Below are positions 17,480 through 26,810 of a DNA stretch of 64,000 nucleotides, one piece after another (the first letter of the stretch is position 1; every line of letters begins with the position of its first letter). Below the pieces are notes generated by a model. It had not been told where the DNA came from, did no database searches, and saw only the letters and a program-made list of their open reading frames with translations. Location of the stretch: positions 1,858,178-1,922,177 of the forward strand of contig NZ_LMMU01000001.1 of assembly GCF_001422375.1 (NCBI RefSeq), given 5' to 3'. This DNA comes from Methylobacterium sp. Leaf99. GTDB taxonomy: Bacteria; Pseudomonadota; Alphaproteobacteria; Rhizobiales; Beijerinckiaceae. Made by a program: the position numbers and the translations under genes.

Positions 17480-20400
17480 TCACGCCGCGCGGATGGGCAC
17501 CCGCGCCCGCAGGGTCGGCCCCGGTCCGGTGAGGGTGCCCAGGGGGACGACGCTGGCCTCGAGGGTCACCTGGAGCGTGCCGAAATCGGCGGCCTCGTCG
17601 GCGTAGAGGGCGGAGGGCTCCGTCGCCGCGAGGCTGCGCAGGACCGCTCCGCCGGGGCCGTGGATGTCGACGCGGTAGCCCTGGACCATGGGGTCGGGCG
17701 GCACGTCGGCCGGCTCCCAGGCGTCGCCGTCGCGCCGGACCCGGCGGGTCCAGGTCAGGCGAACGCCCGGCCCCTCGCGCCGGGCCCGGAGGTGGACCGG
17801 GGCCAGGGGCCGGTAGGGGGCGAGGCCGGCGGTGGCGATGCGCGCGACGAAGAGGGGGTCGGCCGGGTCGCGGGTGGCCGGGCCGATGCGGTAGCGGAAC
17901 GGGCGGCCGACCTCGTCGAGGCGGGTGACGAGGGGGATGACGGCCTCGTCGAGGCGCACGATCAGGGCTCCGGCCGGCAGGGTGCGGGCGGCCGCTCCCT
18001 CGCTGCCGGCGAGACCCCGGAGGAGGCGGGTGAGGCGGTAGGTGTCGGCGCCCACCAGCGTCACCCCCGCCGCCGCGACGATCTCGATCTGGCCATCCGC
18101 CCCGACCAGGGCGAAGCGGTTGGCGCCGGTCAGCGCCGCCGCCTCGGAGACGGAGGCGAGGCCCCCGGCCGGCCCGAGGCGAACCTCGAGGCGGGCCGCC
18201 CGGTCGAAGCGCCAGAGCGGGCCGGCGCCGAGGGGCGTCAGGGTCTGCCCGAGGCAGGCCGGGTGGTCGACGAGGGTGTGCAGCGCCAGGGGGCCGTCCT
18301 CCTCGGCCCGCCACACGGCGATCTCGCCGGGCCACGGCTCGGCCCGCACGGCCAGGACCTGGAGCGGCGTCGGGCTGCCGGCATCGAGGGGCAGATCGAG
18401 GATGGCGGCGAAGGGCGGCCCGGGCAGGGCCGGCGGCGCCCGGCGCGGGGCCGCATCGGGACGCTCCCCCGCCCGGGGGGCCCGGCCGTGCCGGGGCACG
18501 GCGCGGGTCTCGATCCGGCGCCCGGCGGGGCCGTCGGCGATGCGGACGATGCGGTGCGGGACCGCCTCGCCCGGAAGGCGCAGGAGGTCGCCGGGTTCGA
18601 GGTCGATCCGGCGCGGGCTCAAGGAGAACGTCGCCGTGTCACGGGCGGCGAGGTCGGCGTCGAGCATGGCTTCCGCCAGGGCCTCGGCCTGGGTCCGCCG
18701 CGTCACCACGGCGGCCTCGAACCGGGCCTCGCGCCGCCGCGCGCCCGTGGGGCGGAGGGCGGCGGCGGTGATCCGGCGATAGGCCCCGCCCTCGGCATCG
18801 GTCACGGTCACCTCGAGGGACCGCGGCAGTTCCGATTCCTCGGCCCGGACCAGGGCGAGGGGCGCCGCGTCGGAGGCGGCCACGAGGTCCCCGGCTGGAA
18901 TCGGCCGCGGCGCTTCCGGGCGGGGCCCCCGAACCGTGAGGGTGCCGGCCAAAGCCGAGACGTCGAGGCCGTAGAGCCGGGCCAGGGGTTCGAGGGCGGC
19001 CCGCGCCGAGAGCGGCCGGTCGAGGACGTAGCCGTCGAGCTGCGCCGCGCACCCGATCCGCGCCGGCACGGCGACGCCGCAATCGGCCAGGATCGCGGCG
19101 ATCAGCCGGTCGAGTTCGAGGCCCTCGATCCGGCCGGTGATCCAGTGGCCCACGGACCAGTTGCCGGCATCCGCCCACACGGTGTCGAAGTCCGGAAACG
19201 CCGGGTAGGGCCGCGCGTCCCAGCACCAGACGAAGACGTGGTCCGCCGGCACCATCCGGCCGCCGTAGAGGGCCGAGACCGGGTTATGGGCGGGCACGAA
19301 GCCGGGGGCACTCGGATCGAACCGCTCCAGGATGGCGGTGAGGCCGCGGGCCTGGATGAGGTCGTCGCGGGTGCCGGTGGAGAAGGGCGGCGCCGCGCTC
19401 TCGGCGGATTTCGGGTCGGGGAACACGTTGGGGCCGTTGGTGCCCTTGTCCACGGCCGGCACGCCGATCTCCGTGAGCCAGATCGGCTTTCCCTCCGGAA
19501 CCCAGGCGGTCCTGCGGGTCTCGACGCCGCCGTCCCGCTCCCAGTGCGGGTTGCCCCACCAGCCGACGAGGTCCTTGGCCCGGAACACCCACGGCTTGCC
19601 GTGGGCGCCGTCGGTGATCGGCGTGCGGACCTGCGCCGCTCGGTCGGCGTCGCCCGCATAGTACCAGTCGAAGGCCTCGCCCGCCCCGAGCCGGGCCTTG
19701 AGATGGGCGGGGTCGTAGGGCGAATCGGCTTCCGCCAGGTCGGCGTGATCCGGCCCGTCGCGCCAGTCGGTGATGGGCGGGTAATAGTCGATGCCGACCG
19801 CGTGGATCGCCGGATCGGCGAACAGGGCATCGAGGGGGAACCGCAAGGTGGCGCCGCCGTCGCGCACGTGGGCGCCGTACTCGGTCCAGTCGGCGGCGTA
19901 GACGAGGGGGATCGCCGGTCCGAGGCGGTCGCGGACCGCGTGGGCGAGGGCCCGGAAACCGTCCACGGCCGGGTAGGTGTCGCCTTCGCCTCGCACGCGG
20001 GTGAGGCCGACGCATTCGGAGCCGACGAGGAAGCCGGCAAGCGGCACGGCCCAGCCGGCGGCAAGGTCCGCGTAGTGCAGGACGAGGCGGCGATATTGCG
20101 CGAAAAATGCCGCGACCTGGGCGGCGGCGGCGGCCGTGCCGTCCGGGCTCCCCGGGACACCGGGGGCGGGATCGCAGGTGATGCGCCCGCGCCAGGGATA
20201 GGGCGGCTGGCCTCGGGCGGACGGGTCGCGGGGGTCCGGCAGGGTGTTGCCCTGCGCCACATCCATCATCAGGAACGGGTAGAGCACCACGCCAAGACCC
20301 CGCCGGTGGAGGTCGGACACCAGGCGGCCGAGGCCGGCATCCGACGGGGTGCCGCCATAGGCCGGGTGGCCGTCGGGCGTGGTCGAGACGAGGCCGGCCC

Positions 20401-21349
20401 CCGCCCGGGTCAGGCCGGCGACGCGCCAGGCATCGCCCGTCGTCACCTTGGTGGCGCCGTCGACCTTCGGCGCCACCGTGCAATGCCCGGCGCGCAGGTC
20501 GTCGCCGAACCAGCTCGCCACCACGGAGACCCGTTTGAGGTTCGGGCACAGGGCCTGGAGGGCGTCGAGGGACGCGATCACGTCGGTGACGCCCTGGAGC
20601 TGGAAGCGGTTGGCGGGCCGGCTCACGCCGTAGCCGGCCGCCTCGGTGACGGGGGCGGGGTCGAGGTCGAACTCCGTCGAGCCGGGGATCAGGCACACGG
20701 CCCGCACCCGGTCGGCGAGTCCCGCCACGGGCCGCAGCACCTCGAAGGCGAATTGCGGCACGCGGTTGCCGAACTCGGCGAGGGCGAGGCGCTCGAACAC
20801 GATATAGGCGAGGCCGCGATAGGCCGGGGCGGTGCCCTCCTTGGCGACGATGAGCGGGTCGGGCGCCTGGTCGACCTCGCCCCGGTGCAGGCGCCAGGTC
20901 AGGGTGGTGAGGTCGAGTTCGCGCCCGTCGGCCCAGATCCGGCGCACCTGCGCCACCGGGCCCTCGCACAGGCCGATGGCGAGGTCGACGGAGTAGGCGT
21001 AGGCCGTGCGCACGGTCTTCTGGCCGCCGCCGCCCTTGGCGCCCGCGCCCGCCCGCTCGACGCGGGTGTTGGCGACCTCCAGGGGGCGTGTCGCCCAGAT
21101 CAGGGTGCCGCCGAGGCGGGCGCGGCCGTAGAGCCGGGGGATCGGATCGCCCTCCGTCGAGGTCAGGCCCGCCACCTCCGTGAGGCGCGGCCCCTCGACG
21201 ATGCGGGGGCCGGAGCCGCCGCCGAACAGGGCCCCGTCGATCCCCGAGCCCGCCGCGGCGCCGAGGGCCCCGCCGACGATGGCCCCGATGGGGCCGCCGA
21301 ACGCCGTACCGGCCGCCGCTCCGGCGGTTTGCAGGATCAGCGTGGCCAT
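17480..21349 (-). CDS. GTA baseplate multidomain protein (gp15, TIM-barrel containing)
   Basis: 1289 residues, close to the Rhodobacter capsulatus GTA gp15 length. The Gly/Ala-rich N-terminus (GGPIGAIVGGALGAAAGSGI) and the glycoside-hydrolase-like TIM-barrel middle (VGIDYYPPITDWRDG, then KPIWLTEIGVPAVDKG) are present. A tail hub-like region and a fibronectin-like C-terminus follow. It forms the baseplate hub of the particle and may process the cell surface. It is separated from gp14 by a transporter and two regulators. Confidence 0.9.
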   Translation of the reverse strand: MATLILQTAGAAAGTAFGGPIGAIVGGALGAAAGSGIDGALFGGGSGPRIVEGPRLTEVAGLTSTEGDPIPRLYGRARLGGTLIWATRPLEVANTRVERAGAGAKGGGGQKTVRTAYAYSVDLAIGLCEGPVAQVRRIWADGRELDLTTLTWRLHRGEVDQAPDPLIVAKEGTAPAYRGLAYIVFERLALAEFGNRVPQFAFEVLRPVAGLADRVRAVCLIPGSTEFDLDPAPVTEAAGYGVSRPANRFQLQGVTDVIASLDALQALCPNLKRVSVVASWFGDDLRAGHCTVAPKVDGATKVTTGDAWRVAGLTRAGAGLVSTTPDGHPAYGGTPSDAGLGRLVSDLHRRGLGVVLYPFLMMDVAQGNTLPDPRDPSARGQPPYPWRGRITCDPAPGVPGSPDGTAAAAAQVAAFFAQYRRLVLHYADLAAGWAVPLAGFLVGSECVGLTRVRGEGDTYPAVDGFRALAHAVRDRLGPAIPLVYAADWTEYGAHVRDGGATLRFPLDALFADPAIHAVGIDYYPPITDWRDGPDHADLAEADSPYDPAHLKARLGAGEAFDWYYAGDADRAAQVRTPITDGAHGKPWVFRAKDLVGWWGNPHWERDGGVETRRTAWVPEGKPIWLTEIGVPAVDKGTNGPNVFPDPKSAESAAPPFSTGTRDDLIQARGLTAILERFDPSAPGFVPAHNPVSALYGGRMVPADHVFVWCWDARPYPAFPDFDTVWADAGNWSVGHWITGRIEGLELDRLIAAILADCGVAVPARIGCAAQLDGYVLDRPLSARAALEPLARLYGLDVSALAGTLTVRGPRPEAPRPIPAGDLVAASDAAPLALVRAEESELPRSLEVTVTDAEGGAYRRITAAALRPTGARRREARFEAAVVTRRTQAEALAEAMLDADLAARDTATFSLSPRRIDLEPGDLLRLPGEAVPHRIVRIADGPAGRRIETRAVPRHGRAPRAGERPDAAPRRAPPALPGPPFAAILDLPLDAGSPTPLQVLAVRAEPWPGEIAVWRAEEDGPLALHTLVDHPACLGQTLTPLGAGPLWRFDRAARLEVRLGPAGGLASVSEAAALTGANRFALVGADGQIEIVAAAGVTLVGADTYRLTRLLRGLAGSEGAAARTLPAGALIVRLDEAVIPLVTRLDEVGRPFRYRIGPATRDPADPLFVARIATAGLAPYRPLAPVHLRARREGPGVRLTWTRRVRRDGDAWEPADVPPDPMVQGYRVDIHGPGGAVLRSLAATEPSALYADEAADFGTLQVTLEASVVPLGTLTGPGPTLRARVPIRAA

Positions 21350-21380
21350 GGCGGGCTCCGGCGTCGGGAGGGGTAAGGCG

Positions 21381-21827
21381 TCAGCGCCGGATCAGGATCA
21401 CCCCGCCGATGAGGAGGGCGACGCCGAGGCAGCGCGGGCCGTCGATGGGGCGCTGGGCGAGGCCCATCCAGCCGAAATGGTCGAAGGCCGCGGAGGCGAG
21501 CATCTGCCCGGCGACGAGCAGGGCCATGAAGGTCCCGGCCCCCAGAACCGGCACGAGGACGATGCCGAGGCCGATGAACAGGGCGCCGAAGGCCCCGCCG
21601 CTCCAGGCCCACCACGGCACGCGGGCGAGCGCGCTCCAGGCCGGCAGCGGATCGCGGAGCGCCAGCGCCAGCACGCCCATGCAGGCGAGGCCGGCGCAGT
21701 AGCTCGCGACCCCCGCCCAGGCGGTCGAGGCCAGGGCGACGCGCAGGCTCGCGTTCAGCCCCTGCTGGATCACGATGGCGACGCCCGCCAGGGCGGCGAG
21801 CATCGCGGGGAGCAGGACGTTCAGCAT
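21381..21827 (-). CDS. DMT/YdcZ-type small membrane transporter
   Basis: 148 residues with four to five transmembrane segments (for example LLPAMLAALAGVAIVIQQGL and LLVAGQMLASAAFDHFGWMG), matching the DUF606/YdcZ family of half-size drug/metabolite transporters. It interrupts the GTA order between gp15 and gp14. The substrate is unknown. Confidence 0.75.
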   Translation of the reverse strand: MLNVLLPAMLAALAGVAIVIQQGLNASLRVALASTAWAGVASYCAGLACMGVLALALRDPLPAWSALARVPWWAWSGGAFGALFIGLGIVLVPVLGAGTFMALLVAGQMLASAAFDHFGWMGLAQRPIDGPRCLGVALLIGGVILIRR

Positions 21828-21960
21828 CGGCGGACCTCGCGGGGAATCGCCGCCCCGGGGCGGCCCGCCGTGACAACCATCGCGCGATCGGGCCGTCAAA
21901 TGTCCGGGTCCTTCGTCGGGCGGGACAGGGCCCTCGCCGCGCGCCGGGATCACTGCGTCC

Positions 21961-22929
21961 TCACGGCGCCGATGCGGCGGCCAGCCTCGCCGCGTGGCGA
22001 TACTCGCTCGGCGTCATCCCGAAGCGGTCCCTGAACCGGCGGGAGAAATGCGCCTGGCTGGAGAAACCGCATCCGTGCGCGAGCAGGCCGATGGCGAGGT
22101 GGCCGCATCCGGGATCGGTCAGGCGCAGGGCCGCCACGTCGAGCCGCCGGCCCCAGATCCAGTCGGAGACGTGCCGGCCGCGGGCGTGGAACAGCTCCTG
22201 GAGCCGCCGCAGGGAGACGCCGACCGCCGCCGCGAGGTGGGGGGGATCGAGGGTCGGATCGTGCAGGTTGGTCTCGATGTAGGCCTTGGCCCGCTGGACC
22301 ACGAGATTGCCGTCCACCCCCGTCGGAACGTCCCGCGCCATGCGCTCGGCGATGCTGGCGACGAGGAGGTCGATGCCGATGGAGGACATCCGCGCGGCGG
22401 TCTCGGGATCGAGCTGTTGGTGGATCTGGACCAGTTCGTCGAAGAACGTCCGGACCAGGGACGCGCTGGCCTGATCCGATGCGATGTTCAGGGCCGCGAA
22501 CTGGCGCGCCGAGCCGAGCATCGATTCCAGCCGGTGCGCGGGAATCTCGAGGAAGAGCGCCCGGCTGTCGTCGCTCGACTGGGTCGAGCCCGGCCTGCGA
22601 TCGAGGACGACGATGTCGCCGGGCCGTTGGACCGCCTCCCGATCGTCGCGGGTGAAGGTCGAGACGCCCGAGAGCATGATCGCGACGGTGACCGTCGCGT
22701 CCTTGTCGCTGCGCCGGAGCGCGTCGGCCGTGAGGCGGGTCCGCGTCGCGCCCGAGGACACGCGGGTGACCAGCATGGACCCGAGATCCGCAGCCTCGAT
22801 GGCTCCTTCGAAAGGCCGGTCGCCAATCTTCGTGATCTCGAGGGGGGACAACCGATCGTAGATCGTTTCGCGCCACACGCGAAACGCATCCTTTTTCTGG
22901 ACCGATGCCGTCGACAGCAACGTGCGCAA
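21961..22929 (-). CDS. AraC-family transcriptional regulator
   Basis: About 322 residues. An N-terminal AraC-binding-like domain (ATVTVAIMLSGVSTFTR, then QRPGDIVVLDRRPG) and a C-terminal pair of HTH motifs (LAAAVGVSLRRLQELFHARG; GLLAHGCGFSSQAHFSRRF, then MTPSEYR) are visible. The start is uncertain: TTG at 22929 gives the usual family length, while the frame stays open to 23256 through AT-rich, unconserved sequence. The target could be the adjacent transporter; no inducer can be named. Confidence 0.78.
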   Translation of the reverse strand: MRTLLSTASVQKKDAFRVWRETIYDRLSPLEITKIGDRPFEGAIEAADLGSMLVTRVSSGATRTRLTADALRRSDKDATVTVAIMLSGVSTFTRDDREAVQRPGDIVVLDRRPGSTQSSDDSRALFLEIPAHRLESMLGSARQFAALNIASDQASASLVRTFFDELVQIHQQLDPETAARMSSIGIDLLVASIAERMARDVPTGVDGNLVVQRAKAYIETNLHDPTLDPPHLAAAVGVSLRRLQELFHARGRHVSDWIWGRRLDVAALRLTDPGCGHLAIGLLAHGCGFSSQAHFSRRFRDRFGMTPSEYRHAARLAAASAP

Positions 22930-23387
22930 TCGTTTCGTGCCCCCGCCAATTGTTTGGTGCCGCCGCAATGTCTCACTTGCGCATGATAGGCAAAACAATC
23001 CGCGTCTTCGTGCAAAAAACCAAATCCATTTCGGTCTATAAAATCTGTAAATCAGAGGCTTGGTCCGGTTCGTCAATCCGCCGATTGTGGATGAATAGAC
23101 GCATGAAAAGATCTCAAGTCTTGGATTGCCGGCGGACATATCTCTGGAAAAAACAAATGTTAGTCTTTCAATATAAGTGCCGTCCGTCATCGGTGATCCG
23201 CCCGAAACGGTAATCCCGTCAATCCATGATCTTTCCGGGCGAATGCAGGACAGCATCCGTTACCGGATGTTTTCATGGAATGCCGGGCCGGAACCGTAAC
23301 GACCGGCGCCGTTGCGGAGTCCCGATGGGACCTCATCGGATCGGCCGGACCTTCAACACTCCTCGCTCGTACACACTGGACCCCACC
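22930..23387. promoter_or_regulatory. AT-rich intergenic region between divergent AraC and MucR genes
   Basis: 458 bp, markedly richer in A+T than the flanking genes (for example around 22975-23185). It must hold the divergent promoters of both regulators. MucR/Ros proteins bind AT-rich DNA, so autoregulation here is plausible. No convincing gene or repeat was seen inside. Confidence 0.4.
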
Positions 23388-23876
23388 ATGACTGACCATC
23401 GGCCCGCCGCGACCGGCGCCTGTATTGATCTCACGGAAAAGGTCGTCTCGGCCTACCTGTCGAACAACGCCATCCAGGCGGCCGAACTTCCGGTTCTGAT
23501 CCGGAACGTCTGCGTGGCCCTGATGGATCTGGGGGATCGCGACGCCCGGGGGGACGCGTCCGAGGACAAGTTCGAGAAGCTCAAGCCGGCCCAGATCCGC
23601 AAGTCGATCACGCCGGACGGACTCGTCAGCTTCATCGACGGCAAGTCGTACAAGACCCTGAAGCGTCATCTCACCAAGCACGGCCTGGACCCGGATACCT
23701 ATCGGGAGCGCTTCGGGCTGCCGATGGACTATCCCATGGTCGCCCCGTCCTACGCAGCCAACCGCTCCGCCCTGGCGATCGCCAGCGGGTTCGGCACCAA
23801 GGACCGCCATGCGCGCCAGACACCGGATCGGACCGTTCCGCGGTCGCAGGCCGTGCGGAAGTCCGCCGCGGCCTAG
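23388..23876 (+). CDS. MucR/Ros-family transcriptional regulator with degenerate zinc finger
   Basis: 162 residues. The N-terminal helical region (LTEKVVSAYLSNN) and the C-terminal MucR domain (DGKSYKTLKRHLTKHGLDPD, then TYRERFGLPMDYP) are clear. The two His are kept, but the Cys residues of the Ros finger are absent (LVSFIDGKSYK), as in some rhizobial MucR proteins that no longer bind zinc. MucR-type proteins are global H-NS-like silencers. The TAG stop shares the CTAG palindrome with the stop of the convergent gp14 gene. Confidence 0.82.
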   Translation: MTDHRPAATGACIDLTEKVVSAYLSNNAIQAAELPVLIRNVCVALMDLGDRDARGDASEDKFEKLKPAQIRKSITPDGLVSFIDGKSYKTLKRHLTKHGLDPDTYRERFGLPMDYPMVAPSYAANRSALAIASGFGTKDRHARQTPDRTVPRSQAVRKSAAA

Positions 23877-24379
23877 GACGTCGCGCCGGTCATCCTCCGG
23901 CCGGAGCCGGGGCCCTGCGGAAACCGGAACACGTGCGTGCAATGCCGCCGCCACCAGCGGGTGAGGGCCACTTCTGTGACGGCCGCGCCGTCATGGGCGT
24001 GGATCATCGTGGCCGCACCCGTGGCCACCGCGCAGTGGCGGGCCGGCAGGTGGGCGCGGAAGGAAAACAGCAGGACGTCGCCGGCTCGGCCGCCGTCCAG
24101 CGGCACCGGCACGAGGTGGCGCCCGGCGGCCTCGGCCAGGGGGTCGGTGCCGGGGGCGGCCGATTCCGCCCAGGAGGCGGCGTAGGGCGGGGCCGCCTCG
24201 GGCTCGGGGCCGAGGCAGTCGCGCCAGACCCCGCGCACGAGGCCGAGGCAGTCGCAGCCGACCCCCTTCACCGAGGCCTGATGGCGGTAGGGCGTGCCGA
24301 TCCAGGCCCGGGCCGAAGCCACGATCCTGTCCTGCAAGATCGTGTCCCGCGAGATCCGGTCGGACTCCAAAAACATCAT
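23873..24379 (-). CDS. GTA gp14, NlpC/P60-family peptidase
   Basis: 168 residues. Catalytic Cys lies in GVGCDCLGLVRGVW and the His in ARHCAVATGA, typical of the NlpC/P60 peptidase of GTA and lambdoid tail tips that cuts peptidoglycan cross-bridges during entry. ATG at 24379 overlaps the gp13 stop by 4 bp, continuing the packed gp12-gp14 string. Confidence 0.88.
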   Translation of the reverse strand: MMFLESDRISRDTILQDRIVASARAWIGTPYRHQASVKGVGCDCLGLVRGVWRDCLGPEPEAAPPYAASWAESAAPGTDPLAEAAGRHLVPVPLDGGRAGDVLLFSFRAHLPARHCAVATGAATMIHAHDGAAVTEVALTRWWRRHCTHVFRFPQGPGSGRRMTGATS

Positions 24380-25269
24380 CGGAACAGGCTGCCGCCGTCG
24401 AGGCCGGGGCCGGAATTCGGCGCGTGGCGCACCACGAAGTCGTTGCCGGGCATGTGCGGGAATCCCTGGAAGTTGAGCGCGTTGGCGAATTTCCGCCCGC
24501 AGGTGGAAAAGCGCTTGTCGCAGCCGGCGGTGACCGTGAAGCCGTCGCCGGGCTCCACCGGGCGGGACGGGGCCTGCCACAGGGCGAGGCGCGGGCCCGC
24601 CGGATCGGCGCCGTGGTCGCGGATGTCGGCGGCGTGCCCGGCCTGGGCGCCGCCGGTCCAGGCGAGGCGACCGCCGGTGAACCAGCCCGGCGCGAACGAA
24701 GCCGCCAGGGCGACCCGCAGGGTGCCGGGTTCCGGGACGGCCACGACGGTGCCGGTGGTGCGGAACGCCGGCCGGTCGCGGTCGACGCGGCAGCGTCCGT
24801 CGCCGAGATCGGCCGAGCAGGTGGCGCGGTAGGTCCGGCCGGTGGGCACGTCGAGGCGGTCCATCAGGCCGCGCAGCTCGGCGACGAAGGCCCCGCCCGC
24901 CCGGCGCACCTCGCCGAGGGTGCCGACATCGAGGAGCAGGCGGGTCTCGGGGTCGGTCCAGTCCACGAGCCAGGTCTCGACGCCGGCCCCGTCGTAGAGG
25001 CCGCCGGCGACGTCTGCATCGGTGATCCCGAGGGCGGTGAGCGCGCCCGCCACCTCGCCGCCGCCGACGGCGAAGCCGAGTTCGGCGCTGGCCTCCGCCG
25101 CCTCCAGGCCGGAGCGGGCCGCGTAGGGGACACCCGCCAGGGTGAGGTCGCGGTCGTGGTCGGTGAAGCCGAAGCGCGCGCCGTCGCGGCGGGTCAGCGC
25201 CCAGCAATGGCACAGGGTGGTGGCGCCGCCGGCGAGATGGTCGGCGAGGCTTTGGGGCAGGTCGCGCAT
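24376..25269 (-). CDS. GTA gp13, DUF2163 baseplate hub protein
   Basis: 297 residues with the DUF2163 layout: an N-terminal CHCWALTRRDGARFGFTDHD, a conserved Cys-containing stretch (RATCSADLGDGRCRVD), and the C-terminal GCDKRFSTCGRKFANALNFQ, then GFPHMPGND. In Rhodobacter GTA this protein connects the tail to the baseplate and can carry an iron-sulfur cluster at such cysteines. It overlaps gp14 by 4 bp and lies 11 bp from gp12. Confidence 0.9.
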   Translation of the reverse strand: MRDLPQSLADHLAGGATTLCHCWALTRRDGARFGFTDHDRDLTLAGVPYAARSGLEAAEASAELGFAVGGGEVAGALTALGITDADVAGGLYDGAGVETWLVDWTDPETRLLLDVGTLGEVRRAGGAFVAELRGLMDRLDVPTGRTYRATCSADLGDGRCRVDRDRPAFRTTGTVVAVPEPGTLRVALAASFAPGWFTGGRLAWTGGAQAGHAADIRDHGADPAGPRLALWQAPSRPVEPGDGFTVTAGCDKRFSTCGRKFANALNFQGFPHMPGNDFVVRHAPNSGPGLDGGSLFR

Positions 25270-25280
25270 GGAGAACCCTC

Positions 25281-25916
25281 CTATGGGACGATCTCGACGA
25301 GGGGCACCTTGGGGATCTCGCCCGCCGTGAAGGCCGAGAGGTCGACGGTGAGGTCGTCGGTGTCGAAGCGGACCGGCACGTCGAACAGGAAGCCCGCGGT
25401 CACCATCGCCCCCGCCGGCGGGGCCGCCGCGAGGGTGACGCGGCCCGTCGTGCCGTCGCAGGCGAAGCCGGCGGGCGGCAGGGCGAGACCGGCCACCGCC
25501 ACGGTCACGCTCTCGGCCACGGGCTTGGCGATGGTCCGGCGGTAGGGCAGGGGGCCGCTGCCGTAGGTCTTGGCGAGCTGGAAGCTCCGCGTCGCCCCGT
25601 CGCCGGTGCCGATGGCCTGGTCCGTGGCCGCGACCGGGCGCGAGGGCGGGCCGGAGCGGGCATCGACCCGGTCGCGGTAGCGGAACCCGTAGAGGCGCCC
25701 GCGCCGCTCCTCGAAGAACGCCAGCACGGCGTGGAGGGCGTCCAGGGTGCGGATGCCGAGGCCGGCATCGTAGCGCCGGCGCGAATCGGCCCAGCGGCTG
25801 TTGCGGTGCTCGCGCCCCGACGCCAGGGTGACGATCTCGGTCATCCGCCCCGGCCCCCCGCTGCCGCGCAGGGCGACGTCGAGGGGAAAGCGGACCTCGT
25901 GGAAATCGGCGCCCAT
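25281..25916 (-). CDS. GTA gp12, DUF2460 distal tail protein
   Basis: 211 residues. F-HEVRFPLDVALRGSGGP, the RNSRWADSRRRYDAGLGIRT block and the EIPKVPLVEI C-terminus define the DUF2460/TIGR02217 family, the distal tail protein of GTA. The ATG at 25916 matches the family start (MGADFHEVRFP). Confidence 0.9.
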   Translation of the reverse strand: MGADFHEVRFPLDVALRGSGGPGRMTEIVTLASGREHRNSRWADSRRRYDAGLGIRTLDALHAVLAFFEERRGRLYGFRYRDRVDARSGPPSRPVAATDQAIGTGDGATRSFQLAKTYGSGPLPYRRTIAKPVAESVTVAVAGLALPPAGFACDGTTGRVTLAAAPPAGAMVTAGFLFDVPVRFDTDDLTVDLSAFTAGEIPKVPLVEIVP

Positions 25917-25980
25917 GGGCGGCTCCTGGGTGCGAAAAAGGGAATCGCTGTTCCGGACGTCTCGCGGAGGGGCGTGCACA

Positions 25981-26177
25981 TTCCCTCGCCCCGCTTGCGG
26001 GGAGAGGGTTCGAGACCCCTTGCCGGGTCTCGAACGAGGCGGCAGCCGAGGGTGAGGGGGCGATTCCGGAGGAGCCTGGTTCGGATTCGCCCCCTCACCC
26101 TCGCTTCGGCTTCGCCTCTCGCTCGCCGCAGGCACGACGGGGTGCCTGCGGCCCTCTCCCCGCAGGCGGGGAGAGGA
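25981..26177. repeat. REP-like palindromic intergenic repeat, copy 1
   Basis: Between gp12 and gp11. It contains the hairpins CTCGCCCCGCTTGCGGGGAG, GAGACCC/GGGTCTC and GGCACGACGGGGTGCC plus CCCGCAGGCGGGG. 42 bp (26120-26161) are identical, in inverted orientation, to 43840-43881 near the portal gene. This is typical of dispersed intergenic repeats of Rhizobiales genomes. No gene is seen in this gap. Confidence 0.7.
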
Positions 26178-26234
26178 GGACCCGCGCCATCATCGCGTGG
26201 GCCGGCGGCCGAACCCGACGGGCGAAAAACCGCC

Positions 26235-26810
26235 TCACAATCCCCGCCGTCCCCGCGCCACGGCGCGGGCGAGGCCGGCGGCGACCTGGGCTTCGGAGCG
26301 GCGGAAGCCGGCGATGTCGGGGGTGGTGATGTGGACGGTGACGCTCGGTCCCCGGGCCTCGGCGCCGGCCGCGACCCCGAGGCGGCCGTCGCTGCCGCGC
26401 TTCAGGGGCAGGATCGCCTCCGGCCCGGCCTCGCCCATGAGGCCGTGGCCGCCCCGCATGGGAAAGTAGGTGGGGGCGGCGACGATGCCGCCGGCCGCGA
26501 ACGGCTGCACCCGTCCCCGCGCGACCACCCCGCCCCGGGCGAAGGTCTCGGTGCCACTGAGGCCGGCGCTGAGGGCGCCCTTCACCAGGCCGGTGATGCC
26601 GGTCTTGACCGGGGCGAGGGCCGCCTTGAGGGCGAGGCTCGAGAGTTTGGTCGTGAGGGTGCCGAGGAGGCCGTCGAGCTGGCGCCCGGCGCCGAGGGGG
26701 CCGCCCAGGGCCTGGGTCAGGCTCTGGCCGAAGCCTTTCGCCAGCCGGTCGAGGGTGTGGAGCTGCTTTTCGCGGGCGGCCTGGGCGCGGTCGGTCTCGG
26801 TCTCTGGCAT
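26235..26810 (-). CDS. GTA gp11, short tail tape-measure protein
   Basis: 191 residues. A helical N-terminus (LHTLDRLAKGFGQSLTQALG) is followed by the phage tape-measure signature FARGGVVARGRVQPFAAGGI, then PTYFPMRGGHGLMGEAGPEA, then ILPLKRG. GTA tape measures are short, matching the short tail. ATG at 26810 overlaps the stop of the upstream chaperone gene (TGATG). Confidence 0.87.
   Translation of the reverse strand: MPETETDRAQAAREKQLHTLDRLAKGFGQSLTQALGGPLGAGRQLDGLLGTLTTKLSSLALKAALAPVKTGITGLVKGALSAGLSGTETFARGGVVARGRVQPFAAGGIVAAPTYFPMRGGHGLMGEAGPEAILPLKRGSDGRLGVAAGAEARGPSVTVHITTPDIAGFRRSEAQVAAGLARAVARGRRGL

Noticed and set aside
17273..21376. A 1367-residue plus-strand open frame opposite GTA gp15
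   Set aside because: It is an Arg/Gly-rich antisense shadow caused by GC-rich third positions; gp15 on the minus strand has full family similarity.
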